This document shows, piece after piece, positions 45,802 through 55,964 of a stretch of 64,000 bases of DNA (its first letter is position 1; every line of letters starts with the position of its first letter). The stretch covers positions 89,005,132-89,069,131 of the forward strand of contig OX411544.1 in the NCBI GenBank assembly GCA_948146395.1, given 5' to 3'. The notes beneath the pieces are model-generated. The model was not told the DNA's origin. It did not search any database and saw nothing but the letters and a program-made list of their open reading frames with translations. Source of the DNA: Fragum whitleyi. Taxonomy: Eukaryota > Mollusca > Bivalvia > Cardiida > Cardiidae. The position numbers were made by a program, and so were the translations under genes.

Positions 45802-46284
45802 GATATGGATGTGGTACACTCTGCACTAGAGGAGTCGTTTCACGAGGAAGTCGTCCAGACGTTTCCCCATGTATGTGAGATGTGCGGAAAGGAGTATACA
45901 ACCAGATCCGATCTATGGAAACACCGTGCCGTCAAACATGAGACTGAGGCGTCCAACAGACGGTTGACGTGTGCCATATGTAATGAAACATTTGTGAACA
46001 AAGGTCACCTGGAGGGCCATGTAAACATGCACCATGGACTTCGTACGCATGTATGCACAATCTGCAACAGCAGATTCGCATACAGGTCAGCGATGCTGAG
46101 GCACATGGCTGTGCAACACAGGGACGGGATGACCAACAAGAGTGGTCGAGTTTGCTATGAAATATGCAGAAAGGTTCGCAGAAAGATACTTGGAGTATCT
46201 TTTCTGCATAAAGAACTGTACTCCATATCTAGAAAAGTCCAGAAATGCCATCGAAACTACATACAAGTCCTCCATTTTTTTTAA
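45802..46284 (+). CDS. three-finger C2H2 zinc-finger protein, exon 2, 3' end altered by a MITE
   Basis: The exon opens at GAT ATG GAT, phase 0, after TTTCTTACAG. Three classical C2H2 fingers follow: CEMCGKEYTTRSDLWKHRAVKH, CAICNETFVNKGHLEGHVNMHH and CTICNSRFAYRSAMLRHMAVQH, i.e. the C-X2-C-X12-H-X4-H form. They are expected to bind DNA (or RNA) in the nucleus; the target is unknown. After NKSGR (about codon 113) the reading frame runs into a MITE beginning at 46143 and stops at 46282-46284. The last ~45 residues are thus transposon-derived, and the native end or later exons are lost or displaced. It could also be a decaying gene copy. Confidence 0.65.
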   Translation, partial: DMDVVHSALEESFHEEVVQTFPHVCEMCGKEYTTRSDLWKHRAVKHETEASNRRLTCAICNETFVNKGHLEGHVNMHHGLRTHVCTICNSRFAYRSAMLRHMAVQHRDGMTNKSGRVCYEICRKVRRKILGVSFLHKELYSISRKVQKCHRNYIQVLHFF

Positions 46285-46544
46285 TGAAAATAACATGTAT
46301 TAATGAGTTTTGGGACCACCTGATCGAATTTCAGTAAAATAATGCATAATCTTATGACCACGGGAAAACGTATTATTGTAGGTAAAATCCAGCCAAACAC
46401 TATCAGGTGATCCCGAAACTCAATATTCATGTTTAAAAAAAAAAAAAAAAAATGGGGGAATTTTCTGTATTTTCGACGGCTTTTCTGTTCTTTTTTTTTT
46501 CCAAATGGAGCACCTTTCTGTATGTTTCATAGCGAACTCGACCA
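46143..46544. mobile_element. MITE inserted in the zinc-finger exon
   Basis: Inverted ends TGGTCGAGTTTGCTATGAAA and TTTCATAGCGAACTCGACCA of about 33 bp. The AT-rich interior includes a second MITE. No clear target duplication was resolved. Confidence 0.7.
46291..46435. mobile_element. second MITE nested in the first
   Basis: Inverted ends: ATGAGTTTTGGGACCACCTG on the left, CAGGTGATCCCGAAACTCA on the right. A run of about 17 A directly follows. Confidence 0.6.
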
Positions 46545-46689
46545 ACCGACGGTAGATCACTTATTAAACTGCAGATTCTTACTTATTTCGCCACTTCATA
46601 AATGATCCTTGTGTAGACATGGTCAGAAATGTCGCCTATCTAAAGTGAAGTTTTCCGTTTACAAACCGGTCCCAGTCAGTCCTTAGACT

Positions 46690-47153
46690 GTTTCCCAACC
46701 GGACCATGTGCTGTTTCCCGACCGTTCACTGTAATTTACACATGGCATTATTGTTTGCCTTCGTTTATATTTATTACGACACCAATTTCAAAGTAACTTT
46801 AGAGAGATACTTATAAATACCCATTGTGCAATAAAATGCTGGAATTTATTTAAAAATCGCGTCACAATATGGAGAAAATAACAATAGTTTCATGGTTTGT
46901 TCAAAATGCGATGATTTCGAGGGACAAAATTCTGAATTTCTCGGTCATCTATGGACGTTTTTCGTTCAGACTTTCCCAATTTTTTCCTTCTTTCAATTGT
47001 AATTGATTCCTATTGTACTTGTTTTTTTTAAGTCGCAGAATTGACATAGGGGTACCTGATGTAAGCGCTTTATCCAATGTCAGTCGATGGGTTCCGCCAT
47101 TGTTTCCGTTTACAAACATTACGCTACCGGTGTAGATGGGATACAGTGATAAT
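46690..47153 (-). pseudogene. inverted, broken duplicate of the zinc-finger gene promoter and exon 1
   Basis: On the minus strand GTAAACGGAAACAATGGCGG, then AACCCATCGACTGA, repeats the exon 1 region (44303-44400), but a small deletion gives a TGA stop after MAEPID. The intron-side match continues to about 46690. Confidence 0.6.
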
Positions 47154-47229
47154 ATATAGCGTGGAAATATGACTATCATTTAGACAAACCGTAAGTAAGC
47201 CGGCTTCGCCTGGGCCAATCAAAATTCTG

Positions 47230-47722
47230 AGTATATTAAGGTGAATATGTACCCAAGCCGGAAAAATTCTACCAAGTTTGGTTGAAATTGGTTTTGGGAT
47301 TCCGGGGAAAAGAGCCCATATTTGGGAGTCAATCCAAATTTCTTAAACTTGAGAAGAGGGTCAACTAAGGAACACTCATGTCAAATCATGAAATCGGCAT
47401 AATTATTTTATGACCCGAGAAGACCGTTTGAATATTTTTCAGTGGATATTTATATAAGACCGTACCACGCCCTTACTTTGGGGTCGATCAAAATGTTTTA
47501 AAAAACCTAAGAAAATGATCACCCAAGGAACATTCATATCATTGAAATCGGCACAATGGTCTGAGAAGAGAATATTTTGTAAAGAAAATAAGCCTCGCAT
47601 TGTCACGTTGACTGATATTTGGGGTTCAATAAAATTTCTTGAACAACTAAAGAATGGGGTCATATCTTGAAAATTCACGCCGAATTTTATTGAAATACGG
47701 GCCTCGGCCAGTGGAGCTAAAA
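47230..47722 (-). mobile_element. diverged HINE fragment, 'AGCTCCACTGG' family
   Basis: Blocks such as TCACCCAAGGAACATTCATA (47519) and AATTTCTTGAACAACT lead to the family end GGCCAGTGGAGCT. The microsatellite and the other end are missing. Confidence 0.5.
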
Positions 47723-47954
47723 TGAGTTATTCGTTTTGGTTGACAATCTTCTTCTTCTGTCGATATCGTTCATGGCTTATTCTCACTTTAAGGACCGTTT
47801 TAATCCCCCCTACTTTTGGCCGTTTCCTTCAAAAGTTACATGAACATTCCTCTGTAGATCACGTCATTTTCGTCGTATTCCTGTGACAAAAAGATAAAAC
47901 CCAATCTCATTAAAATCAGATTCACCATATTGCCTATCGCTACGCCCCTGCCTG

Positions 47955-48060
47955 CTTCGCAAGCGATTTGCGATGATACCCCGCTTTGCACGTGCACAGC
48001 GAGGTATCATTTCGAAAGCACATCCGGCTAACATTTTCATCCAGAACGCAGGGCGGGTAG
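47955..48060. mobile_element. palindromic MITE with CCCGCTTTGCACG core, copy 1
   Basis: ATGATACCCCGCTTTGCACG and the inverted GCGAGGTATCAT surround a CACGTGCAC centre. Confidence 0.5.
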
Positions 48061-48116
48061 ACATAATGCATGCGTGTTCAAAAATATTTTCGATATCATA
48101 ACTCGAGCCACCCCGA

Positions 48117-48232
48117 TCAGGATGACAAAACGGTGCAAACAGCTTTCTAATCATATACCACTTTGCATGTGCAAATGCGTGTAAAGCGGGAAATAATTGG
48201 AAAACTGTTTGCACTGTTTTGTCATCCGGAAA
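48117..48232. mobile_element. palindromic MITE, copy 2
   Basis: GGATGACAAAACGGTGCAAA at the left and its inverted form (TTTGCACTGTTTTGTCATCC) at the right, with CCACTTTGCATGTGCAAA near the centre. Confidence 0.65.
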
Positions 48233-48265
48233 GCTGCAAGGCTGGATGGCCGCTATGAACGGACA

Positions 48266-48495
48266 TGTACCATACGATCATTAAAGGGAGGTGCGTGCGT
48301 TTAGTTTCGAAAACCCAGTCCTGCGTGCAGCATGACAAACCCGTGCAGTTTGCCAGTGCTAACCCGCTTTGCACGCGCCCTGGCGTGCAAAGCGGGATAA
48401 AATTTACAAACAGTTCAAACAGTTTTGTCATCCTGAAGGCAGGGCTGGGTTTTCGATATTATACGCACGCACCTACCTTTACTGATCATACGCAA
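48266..48495. mobile_element. palindromic MITE, copy 3 (long arms)
   Basis: Arms of about 110 bp: GATCATTAAAGGGAGGTGCG, TCGAAAACCCAG and CATGACAAA on the left have inverted partners on the right, around CCCGCTTTGCACGCG. Overlapping ORFs on both strands are by-products of the palindrome. Confidence 0.7.
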
Positions 48496-48499
48496 AGGG

Positions 48500-49270
48500 T
48501 TCGTGGGGGATATCATATTTTGCGCTTCTGAGCGACCAATAAAGCTTGAAGTATGTAGTTTCTGTCTCATCGAAAAACTGAGTGTGAATTGCTTTCTTAT
48601 CATGATATCGCTAATAGGTAATTGAGTCATGCAAAGAAATTTTGATAAATGAAATGAAAATATTAATTACTATAATAAATAATTTATTCATTTTTAACAC
48701 GGAAAGATAAACTGACGAAATCTGCTGTCAAGAAAAACGCTCTGACTTTTGTAGAATCGATAATGTAGTCGGCGATTAGTCGCAGAGTAGTCGGTGACTG
48801 ATCGGTACATCGGTTCGCGATAAAACTGGCAGAAGAAATTTCTCACATCGACGACGCTTCAGTGAGCTAAAAACCTACAAGTTAAACGACTTATCGTCGG
48901 CGATTGTCCTTGATACGGCTGATCAACGGCTCGGCACCAGTCTATTTTGTACACACCACAGACGTATTTTTGGGGTTTTCTGACCTTTCTTACTCCTGGG
49001 AGGTGCATATCGCATTCGGCCATTTTCGTAAACTGCAACAGGCGCATGGGTATGTAACAAAATGTGCGCGCAAACAGTGTAAGAATAACAAGCGCGGATA
49101 ACAACCGGCCTTTTCTTTAGATTGACGGGTCATTCTCAAAAATTAAGATTTTTCAGACGTTATTTAAGAATCTTAAGATACTGATAAAAGGATACGATGG
49201 TTTCACGTCAGTGACTTAAACGAGGAGCGTATTTTCACCAAAAGTTTCGACATTTTTACCGAAGTCATCG
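48500..49270. other. no recognisable feature
   Basis: Nothing recognised; the ORFs at 48859-49104 and 48904-49101 have no recognisable domain. Confidence 0.35.
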
Positions 49271-49274
49271 AATT

Positions 49275-50421
49275 TTTAGCTCACCTGAGCACGAAGTGCT
49301 CACGGGAGCTTTGGTGATCTATCAATGTCCGGCGTCCGTCTGTCCGCCACGGCGTCACCTATTTCTTTAAACCGTCATCTCCTAAACTTCTGTTCAAAAT
49401 CAACCAAACTTGGCAGAAACATTCCTTTGGTGGTCCCTTGTAAAAATTGCTAAAAAAAAATTAAATCCATGAAAAACTCTGGTTGCCGTCGCATCGGGAA
49501 ATTTCAAAAAAGCTCAAGCCTTAATGACAATTTTCTTGGTTACGCTCTAGTGGCCACAATCTCAATGAAACTTGGTCAGAGTGTTTGTCAGGTCTCAAGG
49601 ATGATCCCTGTTGAAGATGGAAATGATCTATGCTACATCACGAGAAAAGGGGCCTTAATGACAATTTCCTTGTTTACACTCAAGAAGCCACAAATGTGGC
49701 CAAATATACATGAAACTTTGTCAAAATGTTTGTTAGGCCATGAGGATTAAGTTTTTTGAAAATGGGAAGGATCCGTGCCATATCACGGGAAAAGGGGCAT
49801 TAATGACAATTTTCTTGTAAGAGCTCCAGAAGCTACAAATATGGTCCAATCTTCATGGAACTAAGTCAGAATGTTTGCAAGGTCACAAGGATGAATCCTA
49901 TGGAAAATGGGAAAGAATCGTGCCTTATCATGGGAAAAGGGGCCTTAATGACAATTTATTTGTTAACACTCTAGTGGCCACAAATATGGCCCAATCTTAA
50001 TGAAACTTGGTCAGAATATTTGTCAGGTCTCAAGGATGAACCCTGTTATCACGGGAAAAGGGACCTTAATGCCATTTTTTTGTTTCACTCTAGAAGCGTC
50101 AAATGTGGCCCAATCATGAAACTTAGTCCAGACGCTACAAATATGGTCCAATCTTCATAAAACTTGGTCAAAATGTTTGCGAGGTCACAAGAATGAACTC
50201 TGTTAAAAATGGGAAGGATTCATGCCATATCACAGGAAAAGGAGTCTTAATGATAATTTACTTGAAATAACTCTAATGGCCAACAATATGGCCCAAACTT
50301 TGTGAAACTTGGTTTTATGTAGAAATTATCTTCTTTATGACATCTACCTTTTTAATTGGTGTGATGTCTCAGTGATCAAAGAGACTCAGATGAGCGATCT
50401 AGGACCATCATGGTCCTCTTG
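49275..50421 (+). mobile_element. HINE-like element, 'AGCTCACCTGAGCAC' family
   Basis: TTAGCTCACCTGAGCACGAA starts it, with a GTCCGTCTGTCCGCC tract next. Units of about 165-180 bp follow, marked by CTTAATGACAATTT (49521, 49653, 49799, 49943). It ends GATGAGCGATCTAGGACCAT, hairpin GGACCATCATGGTCC and CTCTTG. This is the reverse-strand counterpart of the element nested at 19434. Confidence 0.7.
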
Positions 50422-50445
50422 TTCCAAGGTTTTCCCATATTTTTA

Positions 50446-51112
50446 ACAAGAGCACCGCAAGCGGGTGCCAACGCTCGGCTGTGTATTATGACCAAGACTG
50501 ACCTTGAAAAATGACCTTGCCCTTGATTGATGACCTTGACCTTGGTACCTACAGAAAGGTCTTGTCCTAAGCAATGATCATGTGAAATATGAAGGCTCTA
50601 TGACTTACCATTCAAAAGTTATGACAAACGTTAAAGTTTGTCACGCCAACACCACCAACAACGCGAACGACACCAAGGTGATCATAACACCTCGGGTTTT
50701 CTTCGAAAACAGTCGAGCTAAAATAATAGACCGTCTGTGTACACCCGAGTTTGATCATGAGATTGGCCAAGTAGTGATCCGAATGGTGCATTTCGGCGAC
50801 TAGTTGAGGACAATTCGCTGGCACATCGACGGCTTGCTTCAACTGAAAATGTCCGTCTCAATGCTGATCAAAAGTAAGACATCGTCACATTTGTGTGATA
50901 GCTAATTAAATATTTTGTCCTTGCATCGTCGGCGTCAAGCCGACGCTTTTGATACTGATCGGATGAGGCCTATTATGAGGCTTAATAGGAAGCACCGACG
51001 TGTCGGTGTCGCCGATTTTAGTGATGGTAGAAAAACGGAAAGACAGACAGATGGACACTAGTGAAACAATGTCTACAACTAGATCTTTGTGTGGACATAG
51101 TAGACATATAAA
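50446..51112 (-). mobile_element. HINE-like element, 'GCACCGCAAGCGGGTGC' family
   Basis: AACAAG followed by the hairpin GCACCGCAAGCGGGTGC and GACCTTGACC blocks; the far end has GACAGACAGATGGACAC and ATATAAAA. No tandem repeat array. Confidence 0.5.
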
Positions 51113-51540
51113 ATGAGCTGTCATTGAATATCCAATTTATTTAACGAGTCATCTATTAACAGATAAAAACGAGGCTGCGCAGACTTTTTTTATCAGACGA
51201 GTTTAATGAATTCTGTATTTTATGAGGACAGATTTGTTATTCTTATTATAATATGACCCGATTTTTTGTGATAAAAGGGAAATTTCGATATGTGTGGTGA
51301 TTCAAGTTATACCGCGAAACAAATATAACACCGTTTGTGAAATGAAGTCAGCTTATCCATTATGACGTCATTTCCAAAAAGAAAATGTAAAAATGCTATT
51401 GGTTCGTGTCTAATTTGCATACTTATTCAAGAAGTGTAATAAGACCTAAGTCATTTAAAAAAATATTCAATGGGGCTATTTCATTCCCTTGACATACCCC
51501 CCCCCCTTCAGTGGTCATCTTATAAATATAAATCAGCCCT
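51113..51540. other. no recognisable feature
   Basis: Nothing recognised. Confidence 0.35.
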
Positions 51541-51544
51541 GTGT

Positions 51545-51668
51545 TCAGGATGACAAAACGGTGAAAATAGTTTTCTAATTACATCCCGCTTTGCACGCAA
51601 GCGCACATGCAAAGCGGGGCATAATTGGAAAATTTATGGGACTGTTTTGACATCCTGAACACAGGGCT
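51545..51668. mobile_element. palindromic MITE, copy 4
   Basis: GTTCAGGATGACAAAACGGT at the left, inverted at the right (CTGTTTTGACATCCTGAAC), around CCCGCTTTGCACGCAAGCG. Confidence 0.65.
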
Positions 51669-52095
51669 GTTTTCATCATTTTCCTCCTAAGTTTAAATTT
51701 TTGTTTCAAACAAATTAACAAATTTGGGCATAACAAAAAAATCAATCACAAGATTCCCTCAATAAAAATATGGTAAGTGATGATCCAGTGTAGGCTAAGA
51801 CTAGACTGGATTTCTGTGCAGGCTGATCTTAGTCTATACAGTCTTCCATAGATTCCAGTTTAAGTGGAATGTGTACTGAACAGCATTACAAGGGCTAATA
51901 GTAAGAAATAAAACAACCAGACTCTTAAATTGTACCACTATATTGAAATTTTGTTCCTCCTATTTTAAATGATTCAGTTTTCAATTTGAAGCATTATCCT
52001 GCTGAATTCAATTGTTCTTTTAGTTTATTCGTCATTATTGCATAAAAAGTACGTTTTAGGCATACGATAACAGACATAACCGGGTCTTAAACAGG

Positions 52096-52210
52096 AGAAA
52101 CATGGATTAATCAGTAAATTCACATGCCGTTAAAGCCCGGCTTATTTACTTAAATATTCTTGATATGGGCTTAAATCAATTTCAATAATTCTCATGTTTC
52201 TTCTGTAATA
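52096..52210. mobile_element. small MITE
   Basis: ACAGGAGAAACATG and the inverted CATGTTTCTTCTGT bound ~115 bp with inner inverted AAAGCCCGGCTTATT/AT.GGGCTTAAAT blocks. Confidence 0.45.
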
Positions 52211-52539
52211 TTAGATTGTACAGCATGTGCGCAATGTGTTTAAAATACTATAAAGATTAGATCTAGGGACAGTACACATTGGTTAGTAAACGGTTGAAAA
52301 TTATTAATGTCCATCATTTTTAAAGAGCATACACAGAGATGTTGCCCTAAATCCCGCGTTAAATTGAGGGACGTCATAATTTTGTCAAGCCACGTCAGTA
52401 TAAACAATATGGACAGTGCAATGAATGACGCATTTTTTGGAATATTCGTAGGTTTGAAACTGGTTTTATATAGTGTCTATGTAATTATATCTCAATTTCT
52501 GTTTGAATTTATACTCTAATTTATATATTCTATGCAATT

Positions 52540-52668
52540 ATAGTGTCAATTCACACATTTTTTTCGGACATTAACATTTGCAGAGACCCTCAAAATGCTT
52601 AAACACCCTCGGCGTATAACAATTTTTAGGGTCTCTGCAATTGTTAGCACCCTCAAAAACGTGAATTA
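52540..52668. mobile_element. foldback MITE with GCAGAGACCCT arms
   Basis: AATTCACAC...TTTGCAGAGACCCTCAAAA on the left and TTTTTAGGGTCTCTGCAATT...GTGAATTA on the right are inverted copies. Confidence 0.6.
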
Positions 52669-52669
52669 A

Positions 52670-53355
52670 CCCTAGAATATTTGCGACAACTCAGCCAATT
52701 TGGCTTAGGTTTTCCTGACGATAACTATAAAGAAAACAGGCAATGTAGGCTAGGGTATCACTGTACATCCGTGCTGGCTGACATTAATCTATACTGTCTG
52801 ACAAAGCTATGTGTAAAACACGAACACAGCCAGAAGACAGCAGAAGGGTTTATAATAGAAGTATGATCATATGAATCTAAAATTTGACACTTTTATCAAA
52901 TGTACAGATAAAAGGTAGTATTGCCAGTTCAAAATCTTTATTTTTTCATTGAAACCCTATAATGTATGTGCTCATTTGAATTATCTTGAAGAGACGATTC
53001 AAATCACAGACGTTTCTAGGACTTTGCAATTTATACACACTCAGAAGGCGACAACCAAAGAATAAATAGGATAAAAGCGAGACGGAAACTGTGACAAAAG
53101 ATGCATTTCCTTTTTCCGCTCCTTCTTTATGATTTGAGGTATGGTGAATATTCAAAACATTGTAACTACAGCTTGAATAAGCTGTAGTTTCGATGTTATG
53201 ATCATTGATCCACGATATTTTTCAACAGAGGATTATTTCTTTTTTAACGCACTTGCGTAAATTGCGCAACGGGAGTTACGCCCATTAAATGACTACAATG
53301 CAAGTTTTTTAAATAAATTAAGTTGAAATTAGAAATACCCTTCTTTCTGTAGCTA
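52670..53355. other. no recognisable feature
   Basis: 3' flank of paralogue B. Nothing recognised. Confidence 0.4.
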
Positions 53356-53358
53356 TCC

Positions 53359-53364
53359 TTTATT
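53359..53364 (-). terminator. polyadenylation signal overlapping the stop of paralogue B
   Basis: Minus strand TAAATAAA: the stop TAA (53366-53364) shares a base with AATAAA (53364-53359). Confidence 0.45.
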
Positions 53365-55964
53365 TAGTGCTGGTCTTTTTCAAATGGTTCATTTTTTATG
53401 GCTCTTTGGTCCTCGTGCTCTTGAAAGACCTCTGACTCCTTCTTGATTCTTTTTTCGTTATTTTTCTCTTGAGACATGTGTAGTACGTTGATAATCTTTT
53501 TTTGGCAGTGCTGGTGTTGAAAAACACATGGTTCTACATGTATAATTTTGTGTGTGTTTTGCTCATGAAACCCCTGTGCCTTGATCACGACAAGTCCTTG
53601 ACTGTGCTTCCCTGTAGATTCTGGTATTTCTACCTTATAACTGTTGTGACTGTGCTCCTCTTGACAGAAATCAGGTTCAACCTTGGTAACTAATTCCTCT
53701 TGCTGCTTTTGCAACACATCCATGCCCTCCACGATATTACTATTTTGACTGTGCTCCTCTTGAAAGAAATTAGGCTCAACCTTGGTAACTAATTCCTCTT
53801 GCTGTTTTTGCAACACATCCATGTCCTCCACAATATTACTATTTTGACTGCACTGCTCTTGAGAGATTGTTACTACCTCCTTTATATCATTTGTACTATG
53901 CTTCTCTTGCCAATCTTGCGGTTCAACCTTAATTGCTTTCTGTTCCTTCAACGCTTTAAAGTTTTTTGGTTCCTCATTGAGGGTGGTGCTTGTTTGGCTG
54001 TGCTGGGCTTCAGAACCAATTAGAGCTCCCTGAGTATCAAGCAGACTCGGCTTCTCATTCAAGTCAAATGGTTCAACCTTGATACCTGTTTGTTTAGATT
54101 GTCCTTGCGTGACTTGTTTATTGATAACTGTCAAACTCTGGTTTGCTGGAGGCACTTCAGATGTTCCAGTGTTGTTGTATGCTTTGTGCTGCTCTCCAAA
54201 GGTTTTATGTGAGGCCTCCTGAATTATTGAGGGTTCATATGTACTGCTTTTGTTCTTATGTTTGATAGGCATTTCACTTGTAGGATTTTCTTCCTCAAAT
54301 TTTCGTTTGGCTGGAGCTATACTGATCATTTGTTTTGGCTTGTTTGATTGCAAATCAGTGAATTTCAATTGAAACTCAATGGACGAAGTGTTGGCACTTG
54401 TTTCTTTGCCAATATTGTTTGGTGAACAGTTTTTCGTCAGATATAATGGAAAAGGGTCACCACCATTAACTACTTCATCCTTTTTCTGGGTACAAGTGTG
54501 GTTGGTAACAGTGTTTGCTTCCAGCCAAGCTTTAGGAATACAGCGATGGCATTGGATTTGAGGGCTCGCCTTGTTAGCATTAAAATGATCCAATTTCACT
54601 CTGGAGACTTGTTGATTATCCTTACCAATATGAACAATGAGTGTAGGTTGATTTACATGGCTATTCAAATGTTTCTCTGTCATATTCTTATACATAGAAG
54701 GGTTAACCTTAATAGAAACTGGATTGACAGGCTTTGTCTTTCCAGTAGAAAAATTTGCTTCCAAGTAGTACAGCACAACGGAATGCGAAGGCATTCTTTC
54801 ATTTCCATTTGTGTTCTCTGTTAGATCATGTCCCAATCTACCCATTTCTAAATCTTTGGCTGTAGGAAAATCTAAAAGTTTGTGTATTTTCAGACGTTCT
54901 TCAATACTATAGCCAGTTTTTGTACCTTTGAGTAATCCCAATTTCGAGAGTTTAGAGAGTACCATTAGACGTATATCACTTATAGCGTAAACAGTAGACC
55001 TGGCGTTTATGTTTTTTATTATTCTTTTTGTAACGTTAATCTTGTCCGATGGGGTTTTCGGTGCAAATTTACCTTCTTGTACTATAATACCTGCTTTATC
55101 GAATTTTAGACTCGGGAAAATAAGCTCTTTTGATTGAACTGAATGCACGAACATGTGGTTTATGCCAATTTTGTTCAGTACTTTGATGTAATAACTTATG
55201 AGTGAGTAGAAAGATCTTTGGTGAGACTTATATTCATATGTGTAGTGTCTAAACTTCTTTTCTCCATTAATATCTAATGCTATTCCATAACTCATCCAGT
55301 CCATAGCATCCACTTCATTATTAGATGCGTTTTGGTGCATAAAAGCCTTTTCAAATTCTCTTGTTATTTCAACATATTGGCCATTTCTGTCCCTTCCAAA
55401 ACTAAAATGGTTGGTTTTCAAACATGAGAGAGCTTTATAAGATGAAAACCCAAATATTTTTACAATATAGTAACATATTGTATCTGTAAAACTGTCTTTA
55501 GAATGAATGCCAAATACTTTACTATTCCAAAGTTCAATTTCTAAGTCCTCAAGCGCATAAAAATTACTTCTTTCTTCAGCCCTATGATCCAAACATTTGA
55601 TCTTTTCTTCAAGGGCTTGAAAAGACTTATTAAAAAAATGTCTTGAATCAGTTTGCCCAGCAAACCACAAGAACCGATAAAAGTATTTGTGTAGCCCTTT
55701 TGTGAAAACATTTATGTGTTCTTTGTCAAATTCTTGTCCGTTAGGTAATTTTATTTCCGCAATAAAAAAGGAAAATACAGTGTCAGAATATGCTCGACCC
55801 ATGTCACATACATTAACAAGTCTTTGTATCACCTGGCCTTTGAATCTCCGTCTTATTCGCCATTTATCCCACAGTTTACTAAGAGTGTCCAATGCTGGGT
55901 CTTCACTACAGATATGAGAATGAATCGAATCGAGATAATTGATTGTTACTCTACAGTTTTCCAT
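53364..55964 (-). CDS. Crypton-derived DUF3504-type protein, 866 aa (paralogue B)
   Basis: Single coding exon of 866 codons from the ATG at 55964 (AAGATGG). Residues ~47-275 align collinearly with paralogue A: LVNVC.MG, DT.F..FI, LP(N)GQEFD..., ELWNSKVFG, YIVKIFGFSS, CLKTNHFSFGRDRNGQYVE, ITREFEKAFM, GEKKFRHY, SFYSLI.YY, GINHMFV. The N-terminal part (EFD..HINVFTKGLHKYFYRFL, FQALEEKIKCL, LEIELW) fits the core-binding region of DUF3504/tyrosine-recombinase proteins, so the family call is firmer here. Catalytic activity is doubtful. The tail holds KRKFEEE (553, NLS-like) and a repeated block with SUMO consensus: IKVE (628, 678), TKVE (727, 760), IKKE (840), IKNE (856). Two copies of NSNIVE.MDVLQKQQEELV (about 708 and 741) are near-identical. 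A SUMO-regulated nuclear factor is an inference. Confidence 0.87.
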   Translation of the reverse strand: MENCRVTINYLDSIHSHICSEDPALDTLSKLWDKWRIRRRFKGQVIQRLVNVCDMGRAYSDTVFSFFIAEIKLPNGQEFDKEHINVFTKGLHKYFYRFLWFAGQTDSRHFFNKSFQALEEKIKCLDHRAEERSNFYALEDLEIELWNSKVFGIHSKDSFTDTICYYIVKIFGFSSYKALSCLKTNHFSFGRDRNGQYVEITREFEKAFMHQNASNNEVDAMDWMSYGIALDINGEKKFRHYTYEYKSHQRSFYSLISYYIKVLNKIGINHMFVHSVQSKELIFPSLKFDKAGIIVQEGKFAPKTPSDKINVTKRIIKNINARSTVYAISDIRLMVLSKLSKLGLLKGTKTGYSIEERLKIHKLLDFPTAKDLEMGRLGHDLTENTNGNERMPSHSVVLYYLEANFSTGKTKPVNPVSIKVNPSMYKNMTEKHLNSHVNQPTLIVHIGKDNQQVSRVKLDHFNANKASPQIQCHRCIPKAWLEANTVTNHTCTQKKDEVVNGGDPFPLYLTKNCSPNNIGKETSANTSSIEFQLKFTDLQSNKPKQMISIAPAKRKFEEENPTSEMPIKHKNKSSTYEPSIIQEASHKTFGEQHKAYNNTGTSEVPPANQSLTVINKQVTQGQSKQTGIKVEPFDLNEKPSLLDTQGALIGSEAQHSQTSTTLNEEPKNFKALKEQKAIKVEPQDWQEKHSTNDIKEVVTISQEQCSQNSNIVEDMDVLQKQQEELVTKVEPNFFQEEHSQNSNIVEGMDVLQKQQEELVTKVEPDFCQEEHSHNSYKVEIPESTGKHSQGLVVIKAQGFHEQNTHKIIHVEPCVFQHQHCQKKIINVLHMSQEKNNEKRIKKESEVFQEHEDQRAIKNEPFEKDQH

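Noticed and set aside
48222..48630. ORFs on both strands beginning with MTKLFELF or similar
   Set aside because: By-products of the palindromic MITE at 48266-48495.
50582..50842. Overlapping 73- and 76-aa ORFs on opposite strands
   Set aside because: Both lie within the HINE-like element at 50446-51112 and have no recognisable domain.
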